The notes: a model not told the origin generated them from the sequence alone. A stretch of 64,000 nt of DNA from Escarpia spicata (GCA_963995525.1 OZ023205.1:40353379-40417378), one strand, 5' to 3'. Counted from the stretch's first letter, positions 34,992 to 44,550 are shown. Numbers and translations are program-made.

Positions 34992-36040
34992 ATCATGTCT
35001 ACTTCGATCCGAAACGGGCGGGAAGTTACGGCGGCGTCGACGCGTTGCACCGGGCGTCGAAGGTCCGACGACCGGCCGTCGAGAGGTGGCTAGCGGCACA
35101 GGACGCCTATAGCCTACACAAACCGGTTAAACGACATTTCAAACGACGTCGCGTCATCGTGGGCGGTCGAAACCAGCAGTGGCAAGCCGATCTGGTCGAC
35201 TTGGCTAGGCTGAAAAAACACAACGACGGTATAACATTCCTATTGACGGTCATCGACGTCTTTTCGAAGCGGGCTTGGTGCGTTCCGTTGAAGAGTCAGT
35301 CCGGCCCGTCGCTCGTCGCGGCCTTCGAGCGTCTGCTGAGCGGCGCGCAGCCGCCGCCGAACGCGCTGCAGACCGATAAGGGGATCGAATTTCTGAACCG
35401 ACCCCTGCAAACGTTCCTAAAGAGTCGCGGCGTTCATCATTTCGTGAAGCATAACGAGGAGACTAAAGCGAGCGTCGAGGAACGTTTCAATCGGACTTTG
35501 AAGACGCGCATGTGGCGTTATTTTACGAAACACGAGACGCTGCGCTACGTAGAGGCGTTACCGGATTTCGTGCAATCGTACAACAACGCCTACCACCGAA
35601 GTATCGGTAGGACGCCGGCGAGCGTCGACGCGACGAATCAGGAGAGCGTATGGCAACGACTGTACGGCAACGTCTTCCGGCGACAAAAACCGAAACTGCG
35701 CGAGGGAGATCGCGTACGTATCAGTAAGACGAAGGGTCAATTCAAAAAAGGATATTTGGCTAACTGGAGCGAGGAGCTCTTCACCGTCGTAGAGGCGCAC
35801 CCGTCCGAGCCGCCCGTTTATCGCCTGAAGGACGACGCCGGGACGCCGGTAGAGGGCACCTTCTACGAACCGGAACTACAACGCGTAGTCGTTCCGAAGG
35901 ACAAACTGTATCGCGTGGAGGCGGTTCTACACCGTCGTCGTCGTCTTCGCGGCGGCGGTTCGGAGGCGCTCGTGAAATGGAGCGGTTGTCCGGCCTCCTT
36001 CAACAGCTGGATCGACGCCGAGTCGCTCGTGGACCTATAA
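34871..36040 (+). CDS. retroviral-type integrase with C-terminal chromodomain
   Basis: 389 residues, intact (a start at ATG 34916, MVSGWSRRPK, is also possible and avoids the Val-rich N-terminus). It inserts the element's DNA into the host genome. Catalytic core: WQADLVDL (D107), LQTDKGIEF (D169) and KASVEERFNRTLK (E204), giving the D,D-35-E arrangement. TVIDVFSKRAW lies between and YNNAYHRSIGRTPAS follows. An SH3-like segment (GDRVRISKTKGQFKKGY) precedes a chromodomain at about 345-389 (YRVEAVLHRRRR ... ALVKWSGCPASFNSWIDAES). Chromodomains bind methylated histone tails and could steer insertion towards particular chromatin. The gene is unbroken, in contrast to the capsid genes downstream. 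Confidence 0.95.
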   Translation: MYNNRRSLVVVVVVAMVSGWSRRPKRKLLQYQRNDNDDELNHVYFDPKRAGSYGGVDALHRASKVRRPAVERWLAAQDAYSLHKPVKRHFKRRRVIVGGRNQQWQADLVDLARLKKHNDGITFLLTVIDVFSKRAWCVPLKSQSGPSLVAAFERLLSGAQPPPNALQTDKGIEFLNRPLQTFLKSRGVHHFVKHNEETKASVEERFNRTLKTRMWRYFTKHETLRYVEALPDFVQSYNNAYHRSIGRTPASVDATNQESVWQRLYGNVFRRQKPKLREGDRVRISKTKGQFKKGYLANWSEELFTVVEAHPSEPPVYRLKDDAGTPVEGTFYEPELQRVVVPKDKLYRVEAVLHRRRRLRGGGSEALVKWSGCPASFNSWIDAESLVDL

Positions 36041-36073
36041 AGGCTAGTAGCGCGGCGGCGGCTCCGGATAGTC

Positions 36074-36337
36074 ATGACTCTTTGGACTCGCCACGAGGGG
36101 TGCTGGCGACTGCACGAGGCGGGGATATGCAGCGGATTTTCGTTCTTGTATAAGGGCCCCTGCTGTATCGGCAGACCGCAGTGGCGCGACGATGATCGAC
36201 GGGGCGACGAGGCACGGCGACGATACCGCTTCAGACGAGCATCGAACGACCGACACCGAGCACGCGGAGGACTCCGTCGACACCACCACCGTCCACGAAC
36301 CCGTTCCATGGCAGATCTGCGGCAACGAATGCCCTAA
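36074..36337 (+). CDS. possible small protein, doubtful
   Basis: 87-codon frame, MTLWTRHEGCWRLHEAGICS then GFSFLYKGPCCIGRPQW, followed by an Arg/His-rich run that overlaps the well supported membrane-protein gene (36192) in another frame. Only the first 40 codons look protein-like. It may be a short late gene or a chance frame in GC-rich DNA. Confidence 0.25.
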   Translation: MTLWTRHEGCWRLHEAGICSGFSFLYKGPCCIGRPQWRDDDRRGDEARRRYRFRRASNDRHRARGGLRRHHHRPRTRSMADLRQRMP

Positions 36338-36527
36338 GGCCGAAATCGTATTCCTCTGTCAGGTCGTCGTCCTGTACTTCGTCATCGCCGTTAGTATATA
36401 CAATCTGACGAGAGGTCAAGGCGACTCCAATCTGTGGACGGCGCTGTTGAGCAGCTGTCTCGGTTATCTGCTCCCGAGTCCGTCTATGAGTGGGCGACGA
36501 CGACGAGGCGATGGCGGTATCGTCTGA
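36192..36527 (+). CDS. conserved Polinton membrane protein
   Basis: 111 residues, intact. An acidic/Thr-rich N-terminal half (1-40) and a C-x-x-x-E-C-P pair are followed by the helix IVFLCQVVVLYFVIAVSIYN (52-71). LWTALLSSCLGYLLPSPS (81-98) comes next, and then a basic end. The combination of one helix followed by L-W-T-A-L-L-S-S-x-x-G-Y-x-L-P is recurrent in Polinton/adintovirus genomes beside the minor capsid gene. It is probably a virion or membrane-associated protein. The last 17 bases overlap the minor capsid start (36511). Confidence 0.7.
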   Translation: MIDGATRHGDDTASDEHRTTDTEHAEDSVDTTTVHEPVPWQICGNECPKAEIVFLCQVVVLYFVIAVSIYNLTRGQGDSNLWTALLSSCLGYLLPSPSMSGRRRRGDGGIV

Positions 36528-37288
36528 CTTTTACCTGACGCTATCGAGCAACGCATCTATGAAGCGGCACCCCAAAAATACGTTGATGCACTACATCACG
36601 ACGCTACCGCGACGTTTCGACCTGTCGAGGGAGTGGGAATGCGGACTGGTGACGCTACAGTATCCGCACACGTGGTACAACGTGAGATCGGAGGACTCCT
36701 ACTTCTTCCTGTCTTGCGCGACGGGCGAACCGGGTACTTACACGACCGTAGACGACGCCGGCTAAAGCGTCATGCTATACCGACAGGGTAAGATTACTCA
36801 CGGTTTCTGCAACAGCGCTTACGCGCTGATGCACCAGATCAACGCGCAGCTAATGAAATTGAGCACCGATAAGGTCAAGGTGCATCTAGAGTTCAGCGAC
36901 GTCTCTAACCGAATGACGCTGCGTATGTCGCCGGGTGTCGCCTTTACCCTACCTCATACGAGCCTTGAGTCCCCCGATGATGGGCCCAGCGTCGGAAGTC
37001 GTCATCAGCAACATGTCCGTCGCGTACACGTACGAGTACGAAGGTCACAATACAGTGGATATGAAGGCGGGCGTCGACACCTTGTACGTGTACACGGATC
37101 TTGTGGAATCGCACGGCAGCGTTATGTCGGAAACGTTCGACCGCGTCCAATACGTGAAGCTGCTGCGGCATCAATTCGATACGATCGAGGTCGATATAAG
37201 AGACGATCTCGGTCAACCGATACCATTCGAGCAGGGGAAGCTAGTGGCGACGCTTCACATCAGACGCTGTAAATCGAAATTGTTTTAA
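36511..37288 (+). pseudogene. minor capsid (penton-like) protein, broken
   Basis: Starts at ATG 36511 (MAVSSDFYLTLSSN). Recognisable in order: PRRFDLSREWECGL and YPHTWYNV at the N-terminus; an in-frame TAA at 36763-36765; GKITHGFCNS; a frame change at about 36950-36975; then VISNMSVAYTY, VDTLYVYTDLVESHGSVMSE and a C-terminus with HQFDTIEVDIRDDLGQPIPF and ATLHIRR. These are the family marks of the single-jelly-roll vertex protein. The stretch between Y-T-D-L-V-E and F-D-x-V-Q-Y-V is shorter than I expect, suggesting an internal deletion. A working protein is not possible from this copy. Confidence 0.8.
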
Positions 37289-37290
37289 CG

Positions 37291-37699
37291 ATGCCGAACC
37301 CGTACGAGGATTACTACGTTCGACAGGTCGGCGGTCAGCTGCCGGTCTTCGTCGGTGGTCGGGGGCAACGAGGACACGGTCTAGGCAATCTCTTCGGGAG
37401 CCTGTTTCGAAGCGCCATGCCGCTTATCAAGAGAGGCGCCGTGGCGTTGGGAAAACGTGCGCTCAACACCGGCTTGCGCGTGGCGCGGGACGTCGTCGCC
37501 GGCGGCAATCTGAAACAGTCGGTAAAACGACGCGCGAAGGAGGCCGGCGTCGATCTTCTCGACAGGCCTATTGAATTCGCCGCCGCCGAAGAGGAAAAAA
37601 GCGCAGCGCCGCGGCGCAATAAAGAACCCATGCCGAGCGGCGACGACCGTCAGTAGACGGAAGAGACGGCGTCGAACGGACGACATATTCGACGACTAA
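37291..37699 (+). pseudogene. pVI-like basic capsid-associated protein, C-terminal frameshift
   Basis: ATG 37291, two bases after the penton stop. The peptide starts MPNPYEDYYVRQVGGQLPVF, then RGHGLGNLFGSLFRSAMPLI, KRALNTGLRVARDVVAGGNL and a basic middle. The frame stops at 37656. A neighbouring frame supplies the Arg/Lys cluster and DDIFDD ending at TAA 37697-37699, the usual C-terminus of this family, so one base is gained or lost near 37650. Gly-rich N-terminus, amphipathic helix and basic nuclear-signal-like C-terminus resemble adenovirus pVI/pX-type cement or core proteins that the viral protease matures. The stop overlaps the capsid start (TAATG). Confidence 0.7.
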
Positions 37700-37701
37700 T
37701 G

Positions 37702-39000
37702 ATGGCGTTCGTGAATAGCTGCGCATCGTGCGAGGGCGTGAAGGCCGAACTGGACCTGTTCGGCGGGACGGTGACGCAGACAGTGGACCGTCTACCAACC
37801 GCTGACGGCTCTCGACGCCGGCGGCCCAATCGAGTTCCACATCCCGGGCTCGGGCAACGACTATACGGACCTGGCGACCCTTCAACTGTACGTCCGCTTC
37901 AAAGTGGTTCAGGGGAACGGCACCGATCTGGGGGCCGGCGCCGACGTGGACCCGGTCAACAATTTCCTGCATTCGATGTTCAGTCAAATCGACGTGTCGC
38001 TGATCGGCACGCTCGTGACGCCGTCGACCAAAACTTACGCGTACCGGGCCTACCTCGAGACCCTGCTGAGTTAAGGTAGCGACGCGAAACGATCGCATCT
38101 CACGGGGTCGTTGTGGTACAAAGACACCGCCGACCACATGAACGCGCTCGCGGCCGACAACACCGGGTTCGTGATGCGGCGCGCCCTGGCTGCGGGTAAC
38201 CGCGAGGTGGAGACGATGGGACGCCTGCACGTCGACGCGTTTATGCTAAACCGGCACATACCGAACGGCGTCGACACGAAAATACGCATGGGGCGCTCGA
38301 AGGACGCCTTCGCGGTCATGGGCGCGGCAGGCGCACCGGGGTGGCGCGTCGAGATGCAGTCGATTTTCCTGTACGTGCGAAAAGTGAAGTTGAATCCGAA
38401 CGTCCAGATGGGTCATATCAAAGCGTGGGAGTTTGGAACGGCTAAGTTCCCGATGCGCCGCGTCGACTGCAATTCGTTCTCGATAACGGCGGGTACGCTG
38501 TCGCACACGCACGAGAACTTGTACATGGGTGCGATTCCGAAACGCCTTTTTGTGATGATGATCGACAACGTCGCCTATAACGGAGACAACACTAGAAATC
38601 CGTTCGACGCGCGGCACAACGACATAAACTTCCTCACGCTCGTCGTCGACGGACGTCAGGTGCCGAGCAAGCCGCTGCAGCCGGACTTCCCGCGCAACCG
38701 GTACGTCCGATGCTACATGAATCTCTTCGAGGCCACCGGAAAGGCGGCCGAGGACGAGGGGAACGACATATCGCGCACGGACTTCGGCGCCGGCTACACC
38801 ATCTTCGGTTTCGACCTGACGCCCGACTGTTGCGACGGGGACCATTTCAACGTCGTGCGTCAGGGGACCGTGGGCGCGGAAATGCACTTCGGGACGCCGC
38901 TACCCCGACCGGTGAACGTCGTCGTGTACGCGGAATTCGAGACGGTGATGGAGACCGACAAGAACCGGAACGTCGTGTACGACTGGGAACGATGGATACG
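37702..39000 (+). pseudogene. major capsid protein (double jelly-roll), one frameshift and one stop
   Basis: ATG 37702 (an in-frame ATG also at 37699). The N-terminus FVNSCASCEGVKAELDLFGG is in one frame. From about 37783 the family sequence (IEFHIPGSGNDYTDLATLQL, VSLIGTLVTPSTKTYAYRAY) continues in the next frame. An in-frame TAA (38072-38074) interrupts it after E-T-L-L-S, then it runs open with SLWYKDTADHM, GRLHVDAFMLNRHIPNGVD, FLYVRKVKLNP, DYGxxx-like and YTIFGFDLTPDC motifs to about 38990. This is roughly 430 codons in all, the normal length. The frame stays open to 39421, but that tail is out-of-frame protease sequence, so the native stop has been lost. Family members form the pseudohexameric capsomers of an icosahedral particle. 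Confidence 0.9.
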
Positions 39001-39458
39001 TTCCAACTGTTGCGTCGCCTGGAACACGATGCGTACGCTAAACGCATCGTCATCGGCGTCGTGCCTAAAGACGCGCTACTTACCGCCACCACCACCACCA
39101 CCGCCGCCACTTACCCGACGGCTTTCGTGTGCAACACCGAAGACGGCGGCGAGCCGAGGGAGCACTGGGTGGCCGTCTACGTGGACGTCGACCGGCGAGG
39201 CGAGTACTTCGATTCGTACGGTCTGCCACCGCTGCACGCCGACTCCCGCGCGTTCCTGCACCGCCACTGCGGCGACGCGTGGACGTACAACTACAAACGG
39301 CTGCAGAGCGTCGTCTCTAGCGTGTGCGGACAATATTGCGTCGCCTACATCCTCCTCCGATGTCGCGGAGGCCGCTGACGACGTTCCAGACCCTATTCGG
39401 CCCCGATCGGGTGGCCAATGACCAGCTCGTATTCGATTGGCTAAAACCATTGCATTAA
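38992..39458 (+). pseudogene. adenain-like cysteine protease, late frameshift
   Basis: Starts at ATG 38992 (MDTFQLLRRLEHDAYA) inside the end of the capsid frame. It contains the catalytic histidine in REHWVAVYVDVD, the acidic partner region EYFDSYGLPP, and the glutamine and nucleophilic cysteine in VCGQYCVAYIL. The frame stops at 39378 after RCRGGR. One base out, the usual C-terminal tail (P-L-T-T-F ... W-L-K-P-L-H) runs to TAA 39456-39458. The break is a single-base indel near 39365, after all catalytic residues. Family role: maturation of capsid and core precursors. A proline-inviting CCACCACC run sits in the N-terminal third (about 39086-39110). Confidence 0.85.
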
Positions 39459-39596
39459 TGCTTCGCTTCGCTTTTACGTGTATAGTAGTAGTAATAAAAA
39501 ACGATGAAAACTAAAAATTTGCGCAATTGTTTTTATTACCCTACCTACACACATACATAAATACATACATACATACAGAACCTACAGAACCTACCC
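39459..39596. terminator. convergent gene ends with polyadenylation signals
   Basis: AATAAA occurs on the plus strand at about 39493 (GTAATAAAAAACG). On the minus strand GTAATAAAAAC-type sequence occurs at about 39529-39540, serving the polymerase gene. The two transcription units converge here. A short CATA repeat lies at 39550-39575. Confidence 0.5.
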
Positions 39597-42500
39597 CTAG
39601 GCTGCCCCACCCCCAGTCCTTGGGTTAGGCGAGTTAGACGAGTAGGTGTCCTCGTCGATGTCGTTCTGGCACTTGCTCAGACCCTTCGTGCTGTACTTCG
39701 CGCCGTTGTCGCCGCCGAAGCAGTAGTACGTCTTGCTGCACAGCGCCACGATTCCGTCGCCGCGCCAATCTTCTTTGAAGAGACCCGGCTTTCGACGATC
39801 GATCAGACGCCGGCGCGCGCAGCAGTCGGCCGCCACCCACGCTAGTCCGACGACGCGGCATCGTACGTACGCGTCCACGTGCGCGTCGCAGAATTCGGAC
39901 GGAAACCAGAGCGAGCGATTCCGGAAGTAGTGTTCGCGCCGTTCTTCCGTCACCAGCGCGTCGACGTCGCGCCCTCGAGGGCGATGTACGCCGAGTCCGT
40001 GTCCATAGCGCAGTACTGGAAGAGCGGGCGGGGAATGTAGGCGTCGATGAAGTCGTAGTAGAATTCGAGCATCCTCAATTTCGCGTACTGACACACGAAA
40101 TAGCCGATTTGGATCGGCAGACCGTAGACGACGGTGCGCTTATTCAGCGCCACCTCGTGCAGCGCATCGTCGACGACCACCTCGAGTTGCCGGAAGCGAC
40201 GGTTGTTGACGAGCATCGAGGCGCCGACCGGCGTGGCGTACTTGATTTTCCGGTGCCGATCGACGCGCGTAATCGTTTTCCCGTACGAACTGTTGCCGAG
40301 CAGCTTAAATATATCGGAGATGATCGATTTATCGGGATCGACGTCGCCATCGCGTCGCGCCTCCGAGACCGTGTCGCCGAAGCGGCGAAAGCACGCGATC
40401 GGCGCGTACTCGATCACCTGGTAGATGCGCGCGACGACGAGACCGTGCGCCAGATAACACCGTAGGATGAGCGTAGCGAGCACGATCTCGGCGCCGAAGT
40501 AGCTACCGACGAGCGTCCGTTGAGGTCGGGTGAGGAGATCGTGCGACTCGGCGTAGCGGCGCATGAACTGGCTGAGATCGTCGCGCGCAATATCGACGTT
40601 CTTGAACACGGCCTGCATTTCGGCGAACTTAGCGCGCAGCGCTTCTGTCACGGCGATATCGCACTGCACCAGACCGAACAGAGAGCCGTCGCGTACACCC
40701 TCCAGTATCGTCGAGCGCGTTATGGGGGCCACCGGTCGCCATCGTGACGCGTCGGGCGGCGTCGGCGCCACGGGCGGTCGCGCGGCGCGCCAATGACACT
40801 CCCACATTTCGACGACGTCTTCGACGAAGAGGCGCAGGTAGGCCGTCACGTCGATCGTCGCGGCGTATAGCGTCGTCATTGGTTGACCGTTGACGGCGTT
40901 CGTCGTCACGTGCGTCTGTCACGTCAGGCAGCCGTGAAAGTAGCAGCAGTTAAATTGGTACGTCGTTCGCGTGGCGGCGCACCAGCCGTCGACTCGGTAC
41001 TTGCCGACGCGCTTCTCGCGCCCGTTCAACTGGTGACGTATACACGCGCCGGTTTGCGCAGTCTACCACGTCAACCACTCCACGGCCATACGACCGTAGG
41101 GGTGCACGCGTTCCGGTCGAAATTCGTTCTCCGCGCTCCGGCGCGTGTACCAGCCTGTCGGCATCTCCTGCATTATCACCCATAGATAGAGGCCATTCAC
41201 GTCGAAGCCGACTGTCGAACGACACGGTCGTGACGCGTCGCCTCGAATCGCCGTCACGCCGGCCTCGTGGTGGCGCGCGAAGATGATCGACGGGCCGCCG
41301 ACGATCTGCGACTGCAGCAGGCGGTGCAGGTCTTTGTTGGGTTCGTTGAACAGCGAGAAATGGATTGACGTCGGCAGGTCGTTGAATATGTACAACAACG
41401 TCAACCCCGGTACGCTGATGGCGTCCTTGAACATGTCGATGCGCCGGCGCCGATAGAAGGCGAACTGCCGTTCGATGGCCTCGAGAAACGGCGCCACGTC
41501 TCGATTATTATACCAAATCAGAAAATGGCGCATCGTCCTCATGCGCTCGTCACGCCACGCCGTCGCGCAAATCTCGTACGCCTCCGCGGAGATTCCCTCG
41601 CGTTTCAGGCGGCTGTAGAAAGCCTCGCGCGGCGGCAGGGCGGTCTCGTTCAGGCGCGTCAACGCGTAGATATGTTCGTACGGAAAGTACCCTTTCATCG
41701 CCGCGCAGCCGGACGCTTTCAGAAAGCGATCGTAGTTAACACCGGGAGCGAGGTAATTGGTTATTTCGAGGAACTTCAACGTCGACGTCGTCAGGCACAT
41801 ATAATTGTTCTGCCGTTTAATGGTAAACGCCGACGACGTGTTCTGCGCGTCGTCGGTTATGAGCAGGGGGGTCAAGTACTTCTTGACGACATTCAGATCG
41901 TACTTACCGGAATTAAATTCCAGTACGGGCATTTGACGAAGGTGCGTCCACAGGCGGTCAGCGATTGCGGCGTACGGCGATGATGACGCGTCGTCGTCGC
42001 TGCACCGCCGCCGCCAGTCGTCGTCGAGCGCGTCGAGCGCCTCGAAGGTCGCGTCGTAGCGGAGGCGTAGAGCCGCGCACGCCGCCGCGCTCACGACTTC
42101 CAGGTCGTCGATGAGGCGGCGCGCGAGTTCGGCCGAATCACCGTTCGTGAGGTAACACCGCGCCGCTTCGTGGCCGGGGACGTTCGTCGCGACGCTCACG
42201 CTGAGCAGTTCATGTCGCGCTATCCACCGGCATTTGTCGGTATCCGACGGGAGATCGCTGTCGGCGAAATAACATTCGAAATCTAACGTCGCGCGGTACG
42301 GATAGTAGCGCAGGAAGTCGACGCCCTCGTCGTCGAGCCGCTGAAATACGGACGGCGTCGGCCGGTAGGCGCCGCCGGGAAACACGTGACGAACGCCACC
42401 TTCGCACGTCGATTCGTGATGTCGTAACTTGCACAGGGTCCGCCAGAGGGCGTTGCCGTATTTTCCGCACTTGTACGTTTTCGCGTACGCGCGCAGGTCG

Positions 42501-43407
42501 ACTATGTACGAGTAGTGCGTCTCGTACACGTTGACGTTCAGGGTCGTGAGGTTCGCTTCGAGCGACCGACGGACTAGTTCGGCGCGACCGCTCGGTGTCA
42601 GTCGATTGTCGGCGACGTTGATGCCGAAAACCGTCACCACGCGTTCCAGTTCGTTCAGGCGCACACCGTTCGAGGCCGTCGTGCGCGTGGCGCGGCAATA
42701 GTGCGCGTGCAGTCGTTTAGCGACTTTCGTTAAACGGGTCGTATCGATTTTGCCACCGTTCCGCGTTTCGCGTTTCGCGTCGTCGGCCGCCTTGCAGGTG
42801 GAGGCCGATGCACCGGAAGAGGCATAGATGGTCGTCGTAGGGCGTGCCTCGACGATCTTTCGTCAACGCCGCGACGGACCTGTTGGTGCGCACGTTGGCG
42901 GGAAGTGTCGTATTGGCGCCAACGCACCCGATAGGATGGGCGATGATGGCGTTCACGAAGTAGGTGGCGTTCGTTACGAACTCGGCGACCCATCCCGAGT
43001 CGGGACGCTGCGCGATGTCGTACTGCAGTACGTCGGTCGTGCGCACGACGTCTCGGAATCGTTCGAACGAACGGCTAACGGTAACGAGGGCGGGGATTTG
43101 GAGGAGGCGGCCGCAGCAGTTACACGAAGATTGAAAATATCGGTAACGACCCGACACCTTGTGGCGCAATACGAAACCGTAGCTCACGTTAATTTTAAAG
43201 GCACCGCTCCTTCAGGTGTCGTAGCATAGCGGCGCGCGTAGTGTACGTCGCGCCGCATTTCGGGCACTCTCGTCGTTTTACGCATAGCGCGTCGTCGCCG
43301 CATCGTTTCGAGCTCTTCGCGTGTCGCTCTAACGTCAACTGTTTCGCGAAATAGCCCCCGCATTTCGGACATTGCCACCTACTAGTAGGAGGTGGAGGAG
43401 GCGGCAT
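39597..43407 (-). pseudogene. DNA polymerase B (protein-primed type) with N-terminal zinc fingers, broken
   Basis: Minus-strand gene from ATG 43407. The N-terminus (MPPPPPPT) is followed by two Cys/His fingers (CPKCGGYFAKQLTLERHAK and CPKCGATYTTRAAMLRHLK). After a one-base break near 43200 comes YGFVLRHKVSGRYRYFQSSC, and after another near 42795 the exonuclease domain (TLDFECYF; VLEFNSGKYDLNVV). Polymerase motif A is GFDVNGLYLW; motif B is FKLLGNSSYGKT; motif C is YCAMDTDSAY. Further breaks are TAG 41063-41065, TGA 40919-40921 and a frame change near 39960. The C-terminus (KTYYCFG, STKGLSKCQND) ends short. Family role: replication of the linear genome from a terminal protein. Two stops and three indels make this copy dead. 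Confidence 0.9.
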
Positions 43408-43448
43408 TCTCTACTGTGCTACTTTTTCGAGCACCGCTACTTATAACA

Positions 43449-43614
43449 GTGGTGGTGGTGGTGGTGGTGGTGGTGGTGGTGGTGGCTGCGCCCTAGCGGG
43501 ACTGCGATGATGGGTGGCTGCACCCTAGCGGGACTGTTTTGGGTAATGCGTGTTGGGTAATGCGTGTTTTTTTTGTGGGGTAATAGTTCTAGGGTGGCTG
43601 CGCCCTAGCGGGAC
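43449..43614. repeat. (GGT)n and three copies of a GGCTGCGCCCTAGCGGGACT motif
   Basis: A (GGT)n run at 43450-43483 is followed by GGCTGCGCCCTAGCGGGACT at about 43484. It is repeated with one change at about 43516 and again at about 43595. The block lies between the polymerase start and the end of the early region, where a leftward promoter or regulatory sites for the polymerase gene would be expected. Confidence 0.7.
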
Positions 43615-43665
43615 TCTTTTGGGAATGCGTGTGTTTTTGGTAACTCGGAAACGAAAAGTACATTG

Positions 43666-44085
43666 TCAACGTTTTATTAAGCTTCGCCATCGTACAACAT
43701 TCAAAACAACGTCTTTTCCTATTTTACGCGCACGATAGCCAGCCATATGCACGTACGGACAGCCCTCATTCGGCTCGCATACGCCGCAATTATCGCGCGC
43801 CCGCTCCAGTACCAGCTCACCGAGGCACTCGGCGAGGATGGCCACTGCGTGCCGCTCATAGCGACCGGCCAACTGGCACCTGCCCGGCGCGACGACTTGT
43901 TGTATCACTTCCGTCGGTAGGCTCCAACACGGAGCGCACGTCGGCCCCATCGAGTACAGGCTTTCGTACGTCGGTGGCGGCGCTCGAGTCGCTTCGAGGT
44001 ATCGGCGCGCGGATGTATCGGAGTCGTCAAGCGCCTCCTCTATGATAGCGTCCAACACGCTGGTGTCGCGCACGCCGCTTCCTCC
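43666..44085 (-). CDS. early region alternative 3' exon D: PPxY-motif, Cys-rich protein tail
   Basis: Begins immediately after a T-rich acceptor (CTTTGTGCTGTAG, ending at 44086) and is open in phase 0 for 139 codons without an ATG at its start: GGSGVRDTSVLDAIIEEALD ... It contains PPPTYESLY, a PPxY (WW-domain/NEDD4-type) motif with an adjacent Y-x-x-L-like sequence. Two cysteine pairs follow (TCAPC; NCGVC with a further C and H), suggesting zinc binding. No family is recognised. The likely start is the shared N-terminal exon of the early gene (donor at 45028, phase 0). A stand-alone gene using an internal start is less likely because no good ATG lies near the 5' end. Confidence 0.6.
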   Translation of the reverse strand, partial: GGSGVRDTSVLDAIIEEALDDSDTSARRYLEATRAPPPTYESLYSMGPTCAPCWSLPTEVIQQVVAPGRCQLAGRYERHAVAILAECLGELVLERARDNCGVCEPNEGCPYVHMAGYRARKIGKDVVLNVVRWRSLIKR

Positions 44086-44104
44086 CTACAGCACAAAGCA
44101 TGTC

Positions 44105-44188
44105 CTAATCTTTACGTTCGGTAACCACCGTCAGCAAAGCGTCTACGAACTCTCGCATACATTCACGCCTGGTGCGCCGCCGCACTTC
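44105..44188 (-). CDS. early region alternative 3' exon C (27 codons)
   Basis: Follows a T-rich acceptor (TGTGTTTTGTAG ending at 44189) and is open in phase 0: EVRRRTRRECMREFVDALLT ... stop TAG 44105-44107. The R-x-R-x-x-x-x-x-F-V-x-x-L pattern resembles exon B (RIRARYDEVAAFVRTLL), so C looks like a shortened duplicate of B. It has no start codon of its own at the front. Confidence 0.5.
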   Translation of the reverse strand, partial: EVRRRTRRECMREFVDALLTVVTERKD

Positions 44189-44209
44189 CTACAAAACACA
44201 TTATTATGA

Positions 44210-44368
44210 TTAGTCCGCATGATCGTTTTTTCGATCTTCTTCCTCCCCCTTTACTGCCCCCGCCACTCCACGTTCCAGCAGCGTTCTTACGAACGCGGCA
44301 ACCTCGTCGTACCTCGCACGTATCCTTTCTTTGGTATCTAACACATCCAGCAGTACGCGGCGCTCCTC
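44210..44368 (-). CDS. early region alternative 3' exon B (52 codons)
   Basis: Follows acceptor TTATATGCTGTAG (ending at 44369), open in phase 0: EERRVLLDVLDTKERIRARY, DEVAAFVRTLLERG, then an acidic/Lys tail, stop TAA 44210-44212. It is predicted helical and charged. The same general pattern (E-E-x-x-x-L-x-D-x-L, a basic R-x-R segment, then a hydrophobic F-V/I-R-A-F stretch) is seen in exon A, which suggests exon duplication. Confidence 0.55.
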   Translation of the reverse strand, partial: EERRVLLDVLDTKERIRARYDEVAAFVRTLLERGVAGAVKGEEEDRKNDHAD

Positions 44369-44394
44369 CTACAGCATATAAACACAACTGTTAG

Positions 44395-44550
44395 TTACGA
44401 AATGGTACTACTAAATACGTTCGTTTCGTAGGCTAGCCAAAACGCCCTTATGTAAATCTCGGCCCTCTCGCGTAGTAGTCGCGCGGCCTCCTCACTTGTT
44501 GTTGCACGCCTCCGCGTCAGCAAATCTACCAATATCGGGTACTCTTCCTT
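44395..44550 (-). CDS. early region alternative 3' exon A (51 codons)
   Basis: Begins after acceptor TGTTTGTGTAG (ending at 44551), preceded by a (GTT)n-rich pyrimidine/T tract. Open in phase 0: KEEYPILVDLLTRRRATTSE, EAARLLRERAEIYIRAFWLA, stop TAA 44395-44397. It has no initiating ATG. It starts only 28 bases after the stop of the RPA-like frame. Probably joined to the shared N-terminus by splicing from 45028. Confidence 0.55.
   Translation of the reverse strand, partial: KEEYPILVDLLTRRRATTSEEAARLLRERAEIYIRAFWLAYETNVFSSTIS

Noticed and set aside
36074..36337. Second full gene overlapping the 36192 membrane protein
   Set aside because: Only the first part looks protein-like and the remainder is an Arg/His run in the shadow of the well supported gene. 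It is kept as a low-confidence feature only.
37568..38230. Long antisense ORFs across the capsid and pVI-like genes (also 38246-38887, 35863-36309, 33512-33883)
   Set aside because: GC-rich coding DNA keeps antisense frames open. The sense strand shows clear family motifs, and the antisense peptides are Arg/Ser-rich without them.
39001..39421. Proline-rich C-terminal extension of the major capsid protein
   Set aside because: Out-of-frame reading of the protease gene. Homology to capsid proteins ends near 38990.
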